A stretch of DNA of 16,220 bases from Promethearchaeota archaeon (GTDB taxonomy: Archaea > Asgardarchaeota > Lokiarchaeia > Sigyniarchaeales > SOKP01): contig JAUWZR010000027.1 in assembly GCA_030615235.1 (NCBI GenBank), forward strand, positions 1 through 16,220, given 5' to 3'. The position numbers and the translations under genes are program-made. Position 1 is the stretch's first letter; each line of letters begins with the position of its first letter. This document shows, piece after piece, positions 7,766 through 15,565 of the stretch. Below the pieces are notes generated by a model. That model was not told the origin of the DNA. It saw nothing but the letters and a program-made list of their open reading frames with translations, and did not search any database.

Positions 7766-8221
7766 ATGCCCAAAAGAACACAACCATTTACTTGGATTGT
7801 TAAGGAAAAAATGGCAGCAAGTTGGTGGCCTGATCCGTCGGTTTTTGAAAGATACAAAAAAGAAGGAATCTCTGTTATAATCAATTGTTCGGAATTTGAT
7901 AATAGAAATGATATCCCTAACATATTTAATTACTATCATATAAATGTTCCAGATTACGGATTACCTACAGAAAGCCAAATCGAAACTTTCTTAACTATCT
8001 GTGATAAACACGGGTTAAACAATGAATCAATTGTAGTTCATTGTGTTGCAGGTTGTGGAAGAACTGGACAATTCTTAGTCGCATGGGGTGCAAAGAACGG
8101 TTATATCCCCAAGTCAATGGACCCCGTAAAATGGATAAGAAAGTACAGACCATGCAGTCTTGAGACCAAAGAACAAATGAATTTTGCTCGAAAAATGGCA
8201 AAAAAGTATCAAATGATCTGA
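7766..8221 (+). CDS. Small protein tyrosine / dual-specificity phosphatase
   Basis: A 151-residue cytoplasmic phosphatase of the cysteine-based PTP/DSP superfamily, of the size usual for archaeal single-domain enzymes. The signature HCxxGxxRTG is at 92-101, with nucleophile Cys93 and phosphate-binding Arg99. VPDYGLP (61-67) matches the general-acid loop, with Asp63 as acid. Gln137 in ETKEQ may correspond to the Q-loop glutamine. FTWIVKEKMAASWWP (8-22) is the first strand typical of the family. It would remove phosphate from Tyr or Ser/Thr; targets are not known. ATG 7766 has ggtggg directly against it, too close for a Shine-Dalgarno. AGAGGT (7722-7727) lies 8 nt before an in-frame ATT at 7736, which would add IQPWYWPKGG; I keep the ATG start as the conservative choice. 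The gene follows the protease terminator and is probably transcribed separately. Confidence 0.9.
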   Translation: MPKRTQPFTWIVKEKMAASWWPDPSVFERYKKEGISVIINCSEFDNRNDIPNIFNYYHINVPDYGLPTESQIETFLTICDKHGLNNESIVVHCVAGCGRTGQFLVAWGAKNGYIPKSMDPVKWIRKYRPCSLETKEQMNFARKMAKKYQMI

Positions 8222-8329
8222 TAATGTAAAGTATTTATTGTACAAATTTTATTAGTTTAGTAATTTTGCGTTGCAATAAATACAATATCAATAAAATTAG
8301 ATTAACAATTCTAACCGATAAGCGCTCTC

Positions 8330-9481
8330 ATGAACAAATCTGATTATATCAACATGATTTTAGATAATGTGTTGGTTTATAATATTAATTTGCCTCCAGA
8401 TTTTCAGGGCAATGGATTAGATGATCATCTTAATAAATTCGATGAGAACAATGTTAAAATCATTGCTGGATTTAATAAGAACTTCTTGGAACATTTTTTG
8501 ATGGTTACAAAAGGTAAATCTCAGAGCGATGTAGCCGATCTATTAAAGAAGATGGAAAAAATTGCTTATTTAGTTGGTCCTATTGGGAGTCTTAGCTATT
8601 TAGGAAGCGAACAAGTAGACTACATTCTTACAAAAATAAATGATCTAAAGATCGATGAAATAAATGAAGGAAAAATTAGCTTGGTAGCAGATGATCAACT
8701 AAGACAACAATTTGGTAGTGGTAATTACAACGCTTCAGAAGCACTAGAAAACCAATTAGCAAGCGCTGCGTTTTATTTATTAAGCATGGGATATTCTCGA
8801 GAAGAAATTCAAGAAAAATTTAACGAAGTACGACAAGATCCGTCGAGATTAGAGTCCTTGTTTAACATACAACAAAGAGAAATTTATAATTTACCCTTAG
8901 AAATACAGCAAACTTCTTCGACCTCCGCATCAAGTCCTCAAGAAACTTCGATAGATCAAAGTCATGACTTAAACACATCAATTGCGCAACATATACAAGC
9001 AATTCATCAAGATATTACAGAAGAAAGAGCGCAAAAAGTCAAAGTTATTTTAGAGGAGATAAAAACACATGTTAAAGATAATCTCTCCGAACTTCAAGAA
9101 AAAGTTTTTAAGCAAATGCACCCTGATAGATTAAACCGCGCTCTAAAATTGCTAAAAACAACAAAAAGAAAATCTAAAAGAATGGATCTTTATATTGAAT
9201 GGTTTATAGATAGCTTACTTTTATCAAAAATAGAGCTGAAAGTAGAGCATTGGCAAGTCTCATCGTCTGCAGACCACTCCAGTGCTGGAGTTTACACAGC
9301 AGGAATAGATTTTTCAAGATATGATAATATTATACGGGATTTTTCAGATGCCAAATTAACTAAAATTGTTAACATTAGCAGACGCATTTTACAGAATCCA
9401 ACCAAGAAAGCGATTCAGAAACTTGGTCAGGATCTTTTAAAGTCTACAGGTCATGACGAACACCTCTATTTCACGGACTAG
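8330..9481 (+). CDS. Hypothetical two-part helical protein, 383 residues
   Basis: I do not recognise this protein. It has no signal peptide and no membrane segment. The N-terminal part (1-190) is mostly helical and contains a stretch at about 138-180 (LLSMGYSREEIQEKF at 150-164) that faintly resembles a UBA three-helix motif with its MGY/MGF turn. A Ser/Thr/Gln-rich linker (about 193-215) joins it to a second helical region. This has a charged, probably coiled-coil helix (about 228-262), a Lys/Arg-rich patch KTTKRKSKR (276-284), and a C-terminal part with ASxxHSSAGVY-like loops ending at FTD. The layout suggests an adaptor or binding protein rather than an enzyme; that is inference. No Shine-Dalgarno is seen before ATG 8330. 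It lies 108 nt after the phosphatase on the same strand, and co-transcription is possible but not shown. It is convergent with the amidohydrolase. Confidence 0.8.
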   Translation: MNKSDYINMILDNVLVYNINLPPDFQGNGLDDHLNKFDENNVKIIAGFNKNFLEHFLMVTKGKSQSDVADLLKKMEKIAYLVGPIGSLSYLGSEQVDYILTKINDLKIDEINEGKISLVADDQLRQQFGSGNYNASEALENQLASAAFYLLSMGYSREEIQEKFNEVRQDPSRLESLFNIQQREIYNLPLEIQQTSSTSASSPQETSIDQSHDLNTSIAQHIQAIHQDITEERAQKVKVILEEIKTHVKDNLSELQEKVFKQMHPDRLNRALKLLKTTKRKSKRMDLYIEWFIDSLLLSKIELKVEHWQVSSSADHSSAGVYTAGIDFSRYDNIIRDFSDAKLTKIVNISRRILQNPTKKAIQKLGQDLLKSTGHDEHLYFTD

Positions 9482-9510
9482 AGATATTTAATCTAATTAA
9501 TCTCTTTTTT
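9480..9510 (+). terminator. Stem-loop plus T-tract between convergent genes
   Basis: AGAGAT (9480-9485) and ATCTCT (9500-9505) can pair around a 14-nt loop, and the plus strand continues into six T residues. The element overlaps the stop of the 383-residue gene and the last codons of the convergent amidohydrolase gene, so both transcripts end in shared DNA. Confidence 0.4.
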
Positions 9511-11124
9511 AAAAACAGTTTTACCTCTTATAATAGTTTCTGTGACGTGAATTTCTTGAATTTTATCCTTTGGTGTATCAAGAGGATTCTTATCTAATAT
9601 GACTAGATCAGCAAATTTTCCCACTTCTATACTTCCTTTAATATCTTCTTCAAAAGCGGCATACGCGGCATTAATAGTGTATGATTTTAAAGCCTCTTCT
9701 ACGCTTAAACACTCTTCAGGGACGAAGGAATTTCTTGTTATTAGCGCATGTAATCCCAAAATAGGGTGAGGGTCTTCAACTGGACAATCTGATCCTGAAG
9801 CTAAAACAACCCCAGCATGAACTATCGATTTCATTGGATAAGTATATTTGCACCGCTCTTCACCTATTCGTTTTGATATCCAGCTGTATTCAGAATTAAT
9901 AAAGGGAGGTTGACAAGAAGCGATTACACCATATTCAGCCATATCGTTAATAATATCTTTAGTTAGCATAGACGCATGTTCTATTCGATGACGGGGATCA
10001 TTCCTAGGAAATTCAGTCAATAGTTTTTTATACAGATCCATAGCTATCCGGTTTGCTTTGTCTCCGATTGCATGAATTACAATTTGAAGGTTATTGTTAT
10101 GAGCGATTTTCATCTTTTCAAATATTTCTTCTTCTTCAATTACGCAAAACCCGCATTCTTCCGGTGCATCAGTAAAGGGTTCAAACATACACGCAGTTTT
10201 TGCACCAAATGAACCATCGAGATAAAGTTTTAAACCACCGATTTTTGCTTTACTCTCAGAATTACCTTCGTGTAATGAAGTTTTGCTTAATTCAATTACT
10301 TTTTCAGGATAATCACTTTCTAAAAATGTGTAACAATCTTGAAAAAAACAGTTTTGGACTAATTTAAAGAGGGAAAATTCATCTGTTTTTCGATTGTCCG
10401 CTTTATAACGAGCATCTGCATTGATTATACCATGAAATGAAGTTAAACCTTTCTGAGCTAAATTTTTAGAGCCTTTTTTAGCAGCGGTAGCAATTTTTTC
10501 ATCATTTGGAATAGGAATTTTTGCTAAGATCAGGTTTAATGCATTTTCTGAAATAACACCGGTAAGATTACCGTGTTTGTCTTTTCTGATTTCACCACCC
10601 TCGGGAATTCTAGTGTGTTCGTCTAATTCTACTAGATTCAATGCTCTTGTGTTAGCAATACCAATATGACCATCATATCGTAAAATGAAAACTGGATGGT
10701 TAGGACATACTTCATCAAGATCCCATCTATTGGGTAATATTGGATCATCGAATCTTTCTTCACTAAAATTATAAGCTACTATAAACTCATCTTTTTCTCT
10801 TTTTTCTGACACAGATTTTAACAAAGCCTGTAGTTCCTTAAGACCTTTCACATTAGTTAAATCAGGATTTAATAAATGGTTTATATAACCCATCGGATGC
10901 AAATGACAATCGATAAAGCCGGGAAGTAATGTGTTTCCTTTTAAATCAATGAACTCACAATTTTCGCCCATATCAAGTTTAACTTCTTCCAAGGTTCCCA
11001 CGGAAACTATTTTATCTCCTTTAATTCCTACAGCTTCTACAGAGGGTTGATTACTATTGATAGTAATAATAGGTCCGCCAAACAGAATTTTATAGTTTAA
11101 ATCTGTTATATAATGCACCTTCAC
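9493..11124 (-). CDS. Metal-dependent amidohydrolase, YtcJ-like (amidohydrolase family 3)
   Basis: A cytoplasmic metal-dependent hydrolase of about 543 residues. Signature elements in order: GFIDCHLHP with metal ligands His74 and His76; GGLKLYLDGSFG (297-307) with Lys299, the residue usually carboxylated; IHAIGD with His351; RIEHAS with His383; and SGSDCPVE with Asp446. The C-terminal strand region KGSIEVGKFADLVILDKNP (496-514) is the normal return to the small beta domain. Length and motifs fit an intact member. The family includes hydrolases of N-substituted amides, formamides and cyclic amides; the substrate here cannot be read from the sequence. The longest open start is GTG 11124 with no upstream Shine-Dalgarno. 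AAGGTG (11121-11116) lies inside the reading frame, 6 nt before an in-frame ATA (11109), so the mature N-terminus may be a few residues shorter. It is divergent from the TPR gene and convergent with the 383-residue gene. Confidence 0.93.
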   Translation of the reverse strand: MKVHYITDLNYKILFGGPIITINSNQPSVEAVGIKGDKIVSVGTLEEVKLDMGENCEFIDLKGNTLLPGFIDCHLHPMGYINHLLNPDLTNVKGLKELQALLKSVSEKREKDEFIVAYNFSEERFDDPILPNRWDLDEVCPNHPVFILRYDGHIGIANTRALNLVELDEHTRIPEGGEIRKDKHGNLTGVISENALNLILAKIPIPNDEKIATAAKKGSKNLAQKGLTSFHGIINADARYKADNRKTDEFSLFKLVQNCFFQDCYTFLESDYPEKVIELSKTSLHEGNSESKAKIGGLKLYLDGSFGAKTACMFEPFTDAPEECGFCVIEEEEIFEKMKIAHNNNLQIVIHAIGDKANRIAMDLYKKLLTEFPRNDPRHRIEHASMLTKDIINDMAEYGVIASCQPPFINSEYSWISKRIGEERCKYTYPMKSIVHAGVVLASGSDCPVEDPHPILGLHALITRNSFVPEECLSVEEALKSYTINAAYAAFEEDIKGSIEVGKFADLVILDKNPLDTPKDKIQEIHVTETIIRGKTVFKKEIN

Positions 11125-11140
11125 TAAAAATTATCTTATT

Positions 11141-11150
11141 TATTATAAAT
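11141..11150 (-). promoter_or_regulatory. Possible TATA box for the amidohydrolase gene
   Basis: The minus strand reads atttataata, with its downstream edge only 17 nt from GTG 11124. A normal archaeal TATA-to-start distance would put transcription start near 11115-11120, at or after that GTG, which hints at a later translation start. The DNA is very AT-rich, so the match is weak. Confidence 0.3.
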
Positions 11151-11274
11151 TGATTTAATTAATTAAAAATTAATTTTTCCATAGAGCTTTTTATTTATAA
11201 GAAAAGTTTTTAAAATTTAGAAAAATTCTAGTGGATTAATTGCTTAAATGTAAAATATTTCCGCTAAATAGATT

Positions 11275-11280
11275 AGGCGA
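11275..11280 (+). promoter_or_regulatory. AGGCGA, Shine-Dalgarno-like element of the TPR gene
   Basis: AGGCGA stands 7 nt before ATG 11288, matching the element and spacing before the protease gene (2980-2985). Confidence 0.4.
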
Positions 11281-11287
11281 ATAAAAT

Positions 11288-13645
11288 ATGGTAAAGAAAT
11301 CTGATTTAAAGAAACTTAATTCAATCATGCAAGAAGGGAATGAATTTAAAAACCTTAAAGAATACAATAAAGCTGTCGAAAAGTATTTAGAAGCTTTAAG
11401 ATTTGTTGAAGAGAAAGTTAAAGAAACAGAGGAGCGTGAAGATGAAACAGCAAACATCAAATCCCAAATAGACCAAATTTATTCTGTAAAAATCATTGAT
11501 ATTATTGACAAGGCAAAAAATTTCATCGTAAATGGAGATTTTGATTCCGCTTTCAATACATTCGACGAAGCAGCGAGAATTGCCGACAAGATAGTAGATG
11601 AAGATTTGAGAGATTATGAAGTTAAAGATATTAGTTATCTAATAAATAAAGCAAGGATCGAAGAATCTCTCTTTCAAGCTGTCTTAATGAAGAATAATCA
11701 GGAGTTAGATAAAGCTATAAGCATGTTATACGACACATTAAACGCTGCAAAAGATTTTTACATGGAAGATCTAGAAGATCAAATGATCAAAAAAATTGAA
11801 GATACTATTAATCAAACTTATTCATTAAAAGTTTCCACTCTAATTGAAAATGCTAACCAATTTAAAGGTAATAGTAAACTTGATAAAGCTATTGAAGAAT
11901 TCCAGAATGCTGTGGAATTAGTTGAAAAATATTTTGATTCTGATTTAAAAGATACAGATAAACAGAAATTAATAAACTCAATTAATCAACTATACTCAGA
12001 GAAAATAAATATAACTATTGAAGATGGTAAAAAACTATTTGAAGAAAAAACTTTCAAAGACGCTGCTGAAAAATTTGAAGAAGCTATAAGTATCTCTAAA
12101 AAAATGTACGATACAGATTACAAGAACTCCGAAATACAGAGAATTAATTCAATTGCATCAGGTGTGCTAAATCCAATCTATTTAGAGAAAATTAAACCCA
12201 TCTTTAATAAAGGAAAAGAACTAATAATAAAAGATAACTTTGAAGAAGATATCGTTGTAGTGAATGATACATTGGATTATTTTGACAAATCCTTAGAATT
12301 AGCAAATAAGATGGCTGATTCAATCGAGAAAAGCGAGATGATAAGTGAAATAACTAATTCTATTAATAAAACGTGCGAGATTAGAATTAAATTTATTAAA
12401 GAAAAATCTATTCAAAAAATTGGGCAGCGTGATTACGAAAAGGCAATAAATGATTTATACGCTGCTATTAGCATTGCCAAAAGAATGTCTATTGCTGGAG
12501 AAATTAACGAAGATTTGGAAGACTTAAAAAATACTGTAAATAAAGTGTATCTCGCTCAGATTGAGGAAGTAGTTAAAAACGGAGTTAAAAAATTAGACAA
12601 TAAAGAATACAGTGAAGCTATAAAAGATTTTACTAGAGCTTTAGAAATGACTAATAAAATGTACCTAACTCATGAAATGGAAGAAGAGATTAATAGAATT
12701 AAAGAATTAGTTTATCAAGCAGAACTAAAAGAATTAGTTGATCATGGGAACTTATCTGAAGAACTACAAAAATATGAAAAAGAATTAGAAAAACTCAACA
12801 AGAAAATGGATTACGTAACAAGTATTGACGATCCTAACCGCAGATTCCAAGAAATGGAACAAATTAAGAAATCGATTGATGAAGTTTTTCATTCCAAGAT
12901 TAAATTACTAGTCGAGCAAGGCGTTCAATTAGCAGATAATAAAAATTTCGAAGATTCTTTTAAAAACTTTGAAGCGGCTATTACAATTAACGAATCAATA
13001 AAAAGCCCCGAATTTAAAAACCGAATTGCTATCAAATATGAATTTAAGCTAAAATTGATAGGTAAAGCGAAATTAGAAATTGAAAAACGATCTTACGATA
13101 TTGCTATCAAAGATTGTAATAAAGCGATAGAATTAGATAACACATATATCGACGCCTATTACTACATCGGGATTGCAAATAACGAGAAAGAAGATTATAA
13201 CACCGCGATCAAGTATTTCAAAAAATCAATTGATCTCAAATCAAACTACGCTAAATCCTGGAACTATATGGGATTTAGTTATGCAAAATTAGGTCAATTT
13301 GATAAAGCAATAGACTCCTATAAAAAAGCAGTTGGATTTGAACCAATTTATGCTTTAGCGCATTACAATTTAGCAAACGCTTATAAACTAGAAAAGCAAC
13401 TTGATAACGCAATTGAGTCTTACAAAAAAGCGACAGAAATCGAACCGAATTATGCTCTCGCTTGGTTTTTTATGGGATATGCCTATTTAGATAAAAAAGA
13501 ATATCTCTTTGCGCTTCAAAACCTTGAAAAAGCAATTGATATTAACCCGGATCTTGGAATAGAGATTAAACTTTTTATTGATGATATTAAGAAGTCAATA
13601 GAAAAGCTTCAAAAAGGTTTATTAGAGAAGTTCAATAATCAATAA
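11288..13645 (+). CDS. Long helical-repeat protein with C-terminal TPR domain
   Basis: A 785-residue soluble, highly charged, almost entirely helical protein, probably a scaffold or adaptor that binds other proteins. The C-terminus has five 34-residue tetratricopeptide repeats, starting near 588 (first one degenerate), 620, 654, 688 and 722; units 3-5 begin YAK or YAL and end in FEP, IEP and INP, as in canonical TPRs. Residues 1-585 hold a more divergent repeat. Its anchor (Y/C/F, then about two residues, K/R/Q/E and a hydrophobic residue) occurs at 65, 178, 236, 298, 363, 421, 476 and 534, followed by a TPR-like FxxAxxxFxxAxxI helix pair. The spacing is 55-65 residues, with one double step of 113. 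There is no signal peptide, membrane segment or enzyme motif. It is divergent from the amidohydrolase and convergent with the Arf-like GTPase; a shared role is not demonstrated. Confidence 0.9.
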   Translation: MVKKSDLKKLNSIMQEGNEFKNLKEYNKAVEKYLEALRFVEEKVKETEEREDETANIKSQIDQIYSVKIIDIIDKAKNFIVNGDFDSAFNTFDEAARIADKIVDEDLRDYEVKDISYLINKARIEESLFQAVLMKNNQELDKAISMLYDTLNAAKDFYMEDLEDQMIKKIEDTINQTYSLKVSTLIENANQFKGNSKLDKAIEEFQNAVELVEKYFDSDLKDTDKQKLINSINQLYSEKINITIEDGKKLFEEKTFKDAAEKFEEAISISKKMYDTDYKNSEIQRINSIASGVLNPIYLEKIKPIFNKGKELIIKDNFEEDIVVVNDTLDYFDKSLELANKMADSIEKSEMISEITNSINKTCEIRIKFIKEKSIQKIGQRDYEKAINDLYAAISIAKRMSIAGEINEDLEDLKNTVNKVYLAQIEEVVKNGVKKLDNKEYSEAIKDFTRALEMTNKMYLTHEMEEEINRIKELVYQAELKELVDHGNLSEELQKYEKELEKLNKKMDYVTSIDDPNRRFQEMEQIKKSIDEVFHSKIKLLVEQGVQLADNKNFEDSFKNFEAAITINESIKSPEFKNRIAIKYEFKLKLIGKAKLEIEKRSYDIAIKDCNKAIELDNTYIDAYYYIGIANNEKEDYNTAIKYFKKSIDLKSNYAKSWNYMGFSYAKLGQFDKAIDSYKKAVGFEPIYALAHYNLANAYKLEKQLDNAIESYKKATEIEPNYALAWFFMGYAYLDKKEYLFALQNLEKAIDINPDLGIEIKLFIDDIKKSIEKLQKGLLEKFNNQ

Positions 13646-13756
13646 TGCTTTTCCAAAAAATAATTATTCTCAGTTTGTGAAAAAAGCTTTATTATGCACT
13701 ATTTAACGATTAAGTAGATTATTAAATAAAAAGATTAGAAAAGACTAAAAACAGAT

Positions 13757-14653
13757 TTATAACAAATTTGAAGCGTATTGTTCCACTAAATATACGATTT
13801 TTTCTGAATCTAATTGATCTTTCTCAAGCTCAGGGCACATGTGCTCTAAATGGAGTAATAAATCATTTAATCCTGATTCTACTTCCAGGATATCGATATT
13901 GTCTTTTTCCCTAACGACTATTGAGCCCATAAGATGTTTCGATCGTTTGAATATGATAAGATGACCCCCCATTTTAAGTTGATTAAGTTCAGAATTAAAA
14001 GATTCCTTTATAAAACTATTGATAGCGGTAAACAATCCCCCTTGTAATATATCTTCATTTGAGGATGATGTTAAAGGAATTCCTCCGTGATCAAAAATGG
14101 TAATCGCTCTAAGGTTTGTCTTTTGGGTCAGTTGCTTACCAGTTAATTTATAATAAATCTTCTTAAATGCTTGAACAATTCCATATCCAGTTAAACATGA
14201 AATCGGTAACACTTCAAAAGATGGTAATTCTTTTAGGTTCAAAGCTGCTATAATTTCACTAATTGAGGCAACAGATGGAAGATCGTATTTATTTGCTAAT
14301 ATTATCAAGGGTTTCTTCTTAAAAATAGAAGATAACTTCCATAATTCGACTCTAGCTTCGTCGAATCTCTCATAAGCATTTGCGTCTATCATAAATATTA
14401 CACATTCAGCTGTCGAAGCTTCTCCAATCCATAAATTTCTAAAATCTTTTTGTCCCCCCATATCCATAACATTTATACGAACTCCTTGTACTTCAATTTG
14501 TGTCATTTCTTTGCCCATAGTGGGCGTATGTTCCATAAAAGTACCGTTTTGCAGGAAGCTAATCATGGTCGTTTTGCCAGCACTGTCAAGCCCTGTGATA
14601 ACAATCTTTTTTTCTTTAGTAAATACTCGTTTTAAAATATCTTTAACTCCCAT
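13757..14653 (-). CDS. Arf-family small GTPase fused to a roadblock/longin-like C-terminal domain
   Basis: A 298-residue protein with an intact Arf/Sar-type G domain (about 14-173). The P-loop is GLDSAGKT (21-28). Switch I TPTMG (43-47) has Thr45 at the Arf magnesium-binding position. Switch II is DMGGQ (64-68) with catalytic-type Gln68 and FRNLW as in Arf. NKYD (121-124) gives guanine specificity and SCLTG (152-156) is the last base loop. The N-terminus MGVKDILKRVFTKEKK resembles the Arf amphipathic helix with Gly2. Residues about 180-275 look like a roadblock/longin module: strand AITIFDHGGIPL, helix DILQGGLFTAINSFI, strands HLIIFKR and GSIVVRE, then a final helix. A G domain followed by such a module recalls eukaryotic Rag/Gtr GTPases, and roadblock proteins regulate MglA. 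Likely a GTP-controlled switch at a membrane or complex; partners unknown. No Shine-Dalgarno is seen; it lies convergent to the TPR gene. Confidence 0.92.
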   Translation of the reverse strand: MGVKDILKRVFTKEKKIVITGLDSAGKTTMISFLQNGTFMEHTPTMGKEMTQIEVQGVRINVMDMGGQKDFRNLWIGEASTAECVIFMIDANAYERFDEARVELWKLSSIFKKKPLIILANKYDLPSVASISEIIAALNLKELPSFEVLPISCLTGYGIVQAFKKIYYKLTGKQLTQKTNLRAITIFDHGGIPLTSSSNEDILQGGLFTAINSFIKESFNSELNQLKMGGHLIIFKRSKHLMGSIVVREKDNIDILEVESGLNDLLLHLEHMCPELEKDQLDSEKIVYLVEQYASNLL

Positions 14654-14692
14654 TATACTCAGTTTTGATTTATTTTATGATTAATACTAAAA

Positions 14693-14702
14693 TTTATATT
14701 TT
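14693..14702 (-). promoter_or_regulatory. Possible TATA box for the Arf-like GTPase gene
   Basis: The minus strand reads aaaatataaa, 40-49 nt upstream of ATG 14653, giving a predicted leader of about 15 nt. The rest of the 260-nt gap (14654-14913) is AT-rich with homopolymer runs, and I see no gene or RNA in it. Confidence 0.3.
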
Positions 14703-14891
14703 AAAAATATAGTAAAACTCCCTTATTAAAAATGAAATTCTTTATTGTTTTGTCTGTTATGTTGCCACAAAATTAATTTTTTGTTTAATTAATAATATTT
14801 TTTTCAATGGAATAAAATGAATTCAATACAATAGTAAAAAAAAAATTAACAAAGAATCTAGCTACTTTTAAGATTAGATTAAATAATGAAG

Positions 14892-14907
14892 AAAAAAATT
14901 AAAAAAA
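14892..14907 (-). terminator. Double T-tract after the 7TM gene pair
   Basis: On the minus strand two runs of seven T separated by AA start 7 nt after the stop codon of the 216-residue protein. A further run of ten T lies at 14845-14836. This fits archaeal T-tract termination with a backup site. Confidence 0.5.
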
Positions 14908-14913
14908 TTGTTG

Positions 14914-15564
14914 TTATTCTTTTACGACCAATCTCGCAATCCAAGTTTCTATTACTTTTTGTTCTTCTTCAATATTTACGACAACATACTTCTCATAAAA
15001 ACCTCTTGTACCTAATAAGAGTGCCACCATTGCTACTAATTTAAAACTAAGTAAAACAATGTTAATCTGAAATTGCGCTCCTAGTCCCCATATGAGAAAA
15101 AATAGTCCCATTCCAATAGCTAATCCATTACGACTTTTTCTTCCGTCTTTTATGAGGTAGTAAGCAGAACCGTAACTTACAATCATGGCGTAAATTATAA
15201 AAGGCATTGATGAGTCAACCAACACTCTTCCGAGTGCCAGGAAAAAACTACAAAAAAATGGAAGAGTGTATAGTTTAGGTAAATGTTTTAGATAGAACAA
15301 GAACTCTAATTGAATCGCAAATAAAAGGAAACCGATGATTAATCCAATTGTGAGTCCTCCAGCTACTATAATTTCAATATCCAAGTCAAATAAGTAAATT
15401 ACAATATCATTGATGGATTTTCCTAATACTACTACGAGATAGATTGATATAGCAATTAATATTCTATTTCTAGTCAACTTCCAGTCCTTTAGCGTAGTAA
15501 GGACAGTCATTACTCCCAAAGTAAAAAAAACAAGTTCGATAATCAACAAAACTATGTCCGCCAT
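14914..15564 (-). CDS. Seven-helix integral membrane protein (216 residues), function unknown
   Basis: I do not recognise a family. Hydrophobic segments fall at about 3-23, 34-58, 63-90, 98-116, 119-138, 147-166 and 168-190, giving seven predicted membrane helices. Basic residues cluster in alternate loops (KDWKLTRNR, KHLPK, KDGRKSRN), which by the positive-inside rule puts the N-terminus outside. A C-terminal tail of about 25 residues (NIEEEQKVIETWIARLVVKE) lies in the cytoplasm. There is no retinal lysine or other diagnostic motif that I can identify, and no transporter signature. ATG 15564 is 1 nt after the stop of the upstream 7TM gene, and AGGAGGT (15582-15576) lies inside that gene's last codons, so the two are translationally coupled. 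A sensor, receptor or small membrane complex is possible; this is inference from topology. Confidence 0.85.
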   Translation of the reverse strand: MADIVLLIIELVFFTLGVMTVLTTLKDWKLTRNRILIAISIYLVVVLGKSINDIVIYLFDLDIEIIVAGGLTIGLIIGFLLFAIQLEFLFYLKHLPKLYTLPFFCSFFLALGRVLVDSSMPFIIYAMIVSYGSAYYLIKDGRKSRNGLAIGMGLFFLIWGLGAQFQINIVLLSFKLVAMVALLLGTRGFYEKYVVVNIEEEQKVIETWIARLVVKE

Positions 15565-15565
15565 T

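Noticed and set aside
8044..8060. Second Cys inside the phosphatase P-loop (Cys97) as a novel redox switch
   Set aside because: A Cys at this place is common in tyrosine phosphatases (for example the CSAGCGRTG type), so it is not unusual.
7730..8201. Minus-strand open frames across the phosphatase gene
   Set aside because: The sense frame has the complete HCxxGxxRTG signature; the antisense frames lack any recognisable feature.
13646..13756. Possible hairpin around aagcttt between the TPR and GTPase genes
   Set aside because: Pairing needs mismatches and unpaired bases, and no clear T-tract follows in the right place; too weak to list as a terminator.
7766..14653. Phosphatase, helical proteins and GTPase as one signalling operon
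   Set aside because: The genes alternate in strand and are separated by their own gaps and likely terminators; only proximity supports a link.
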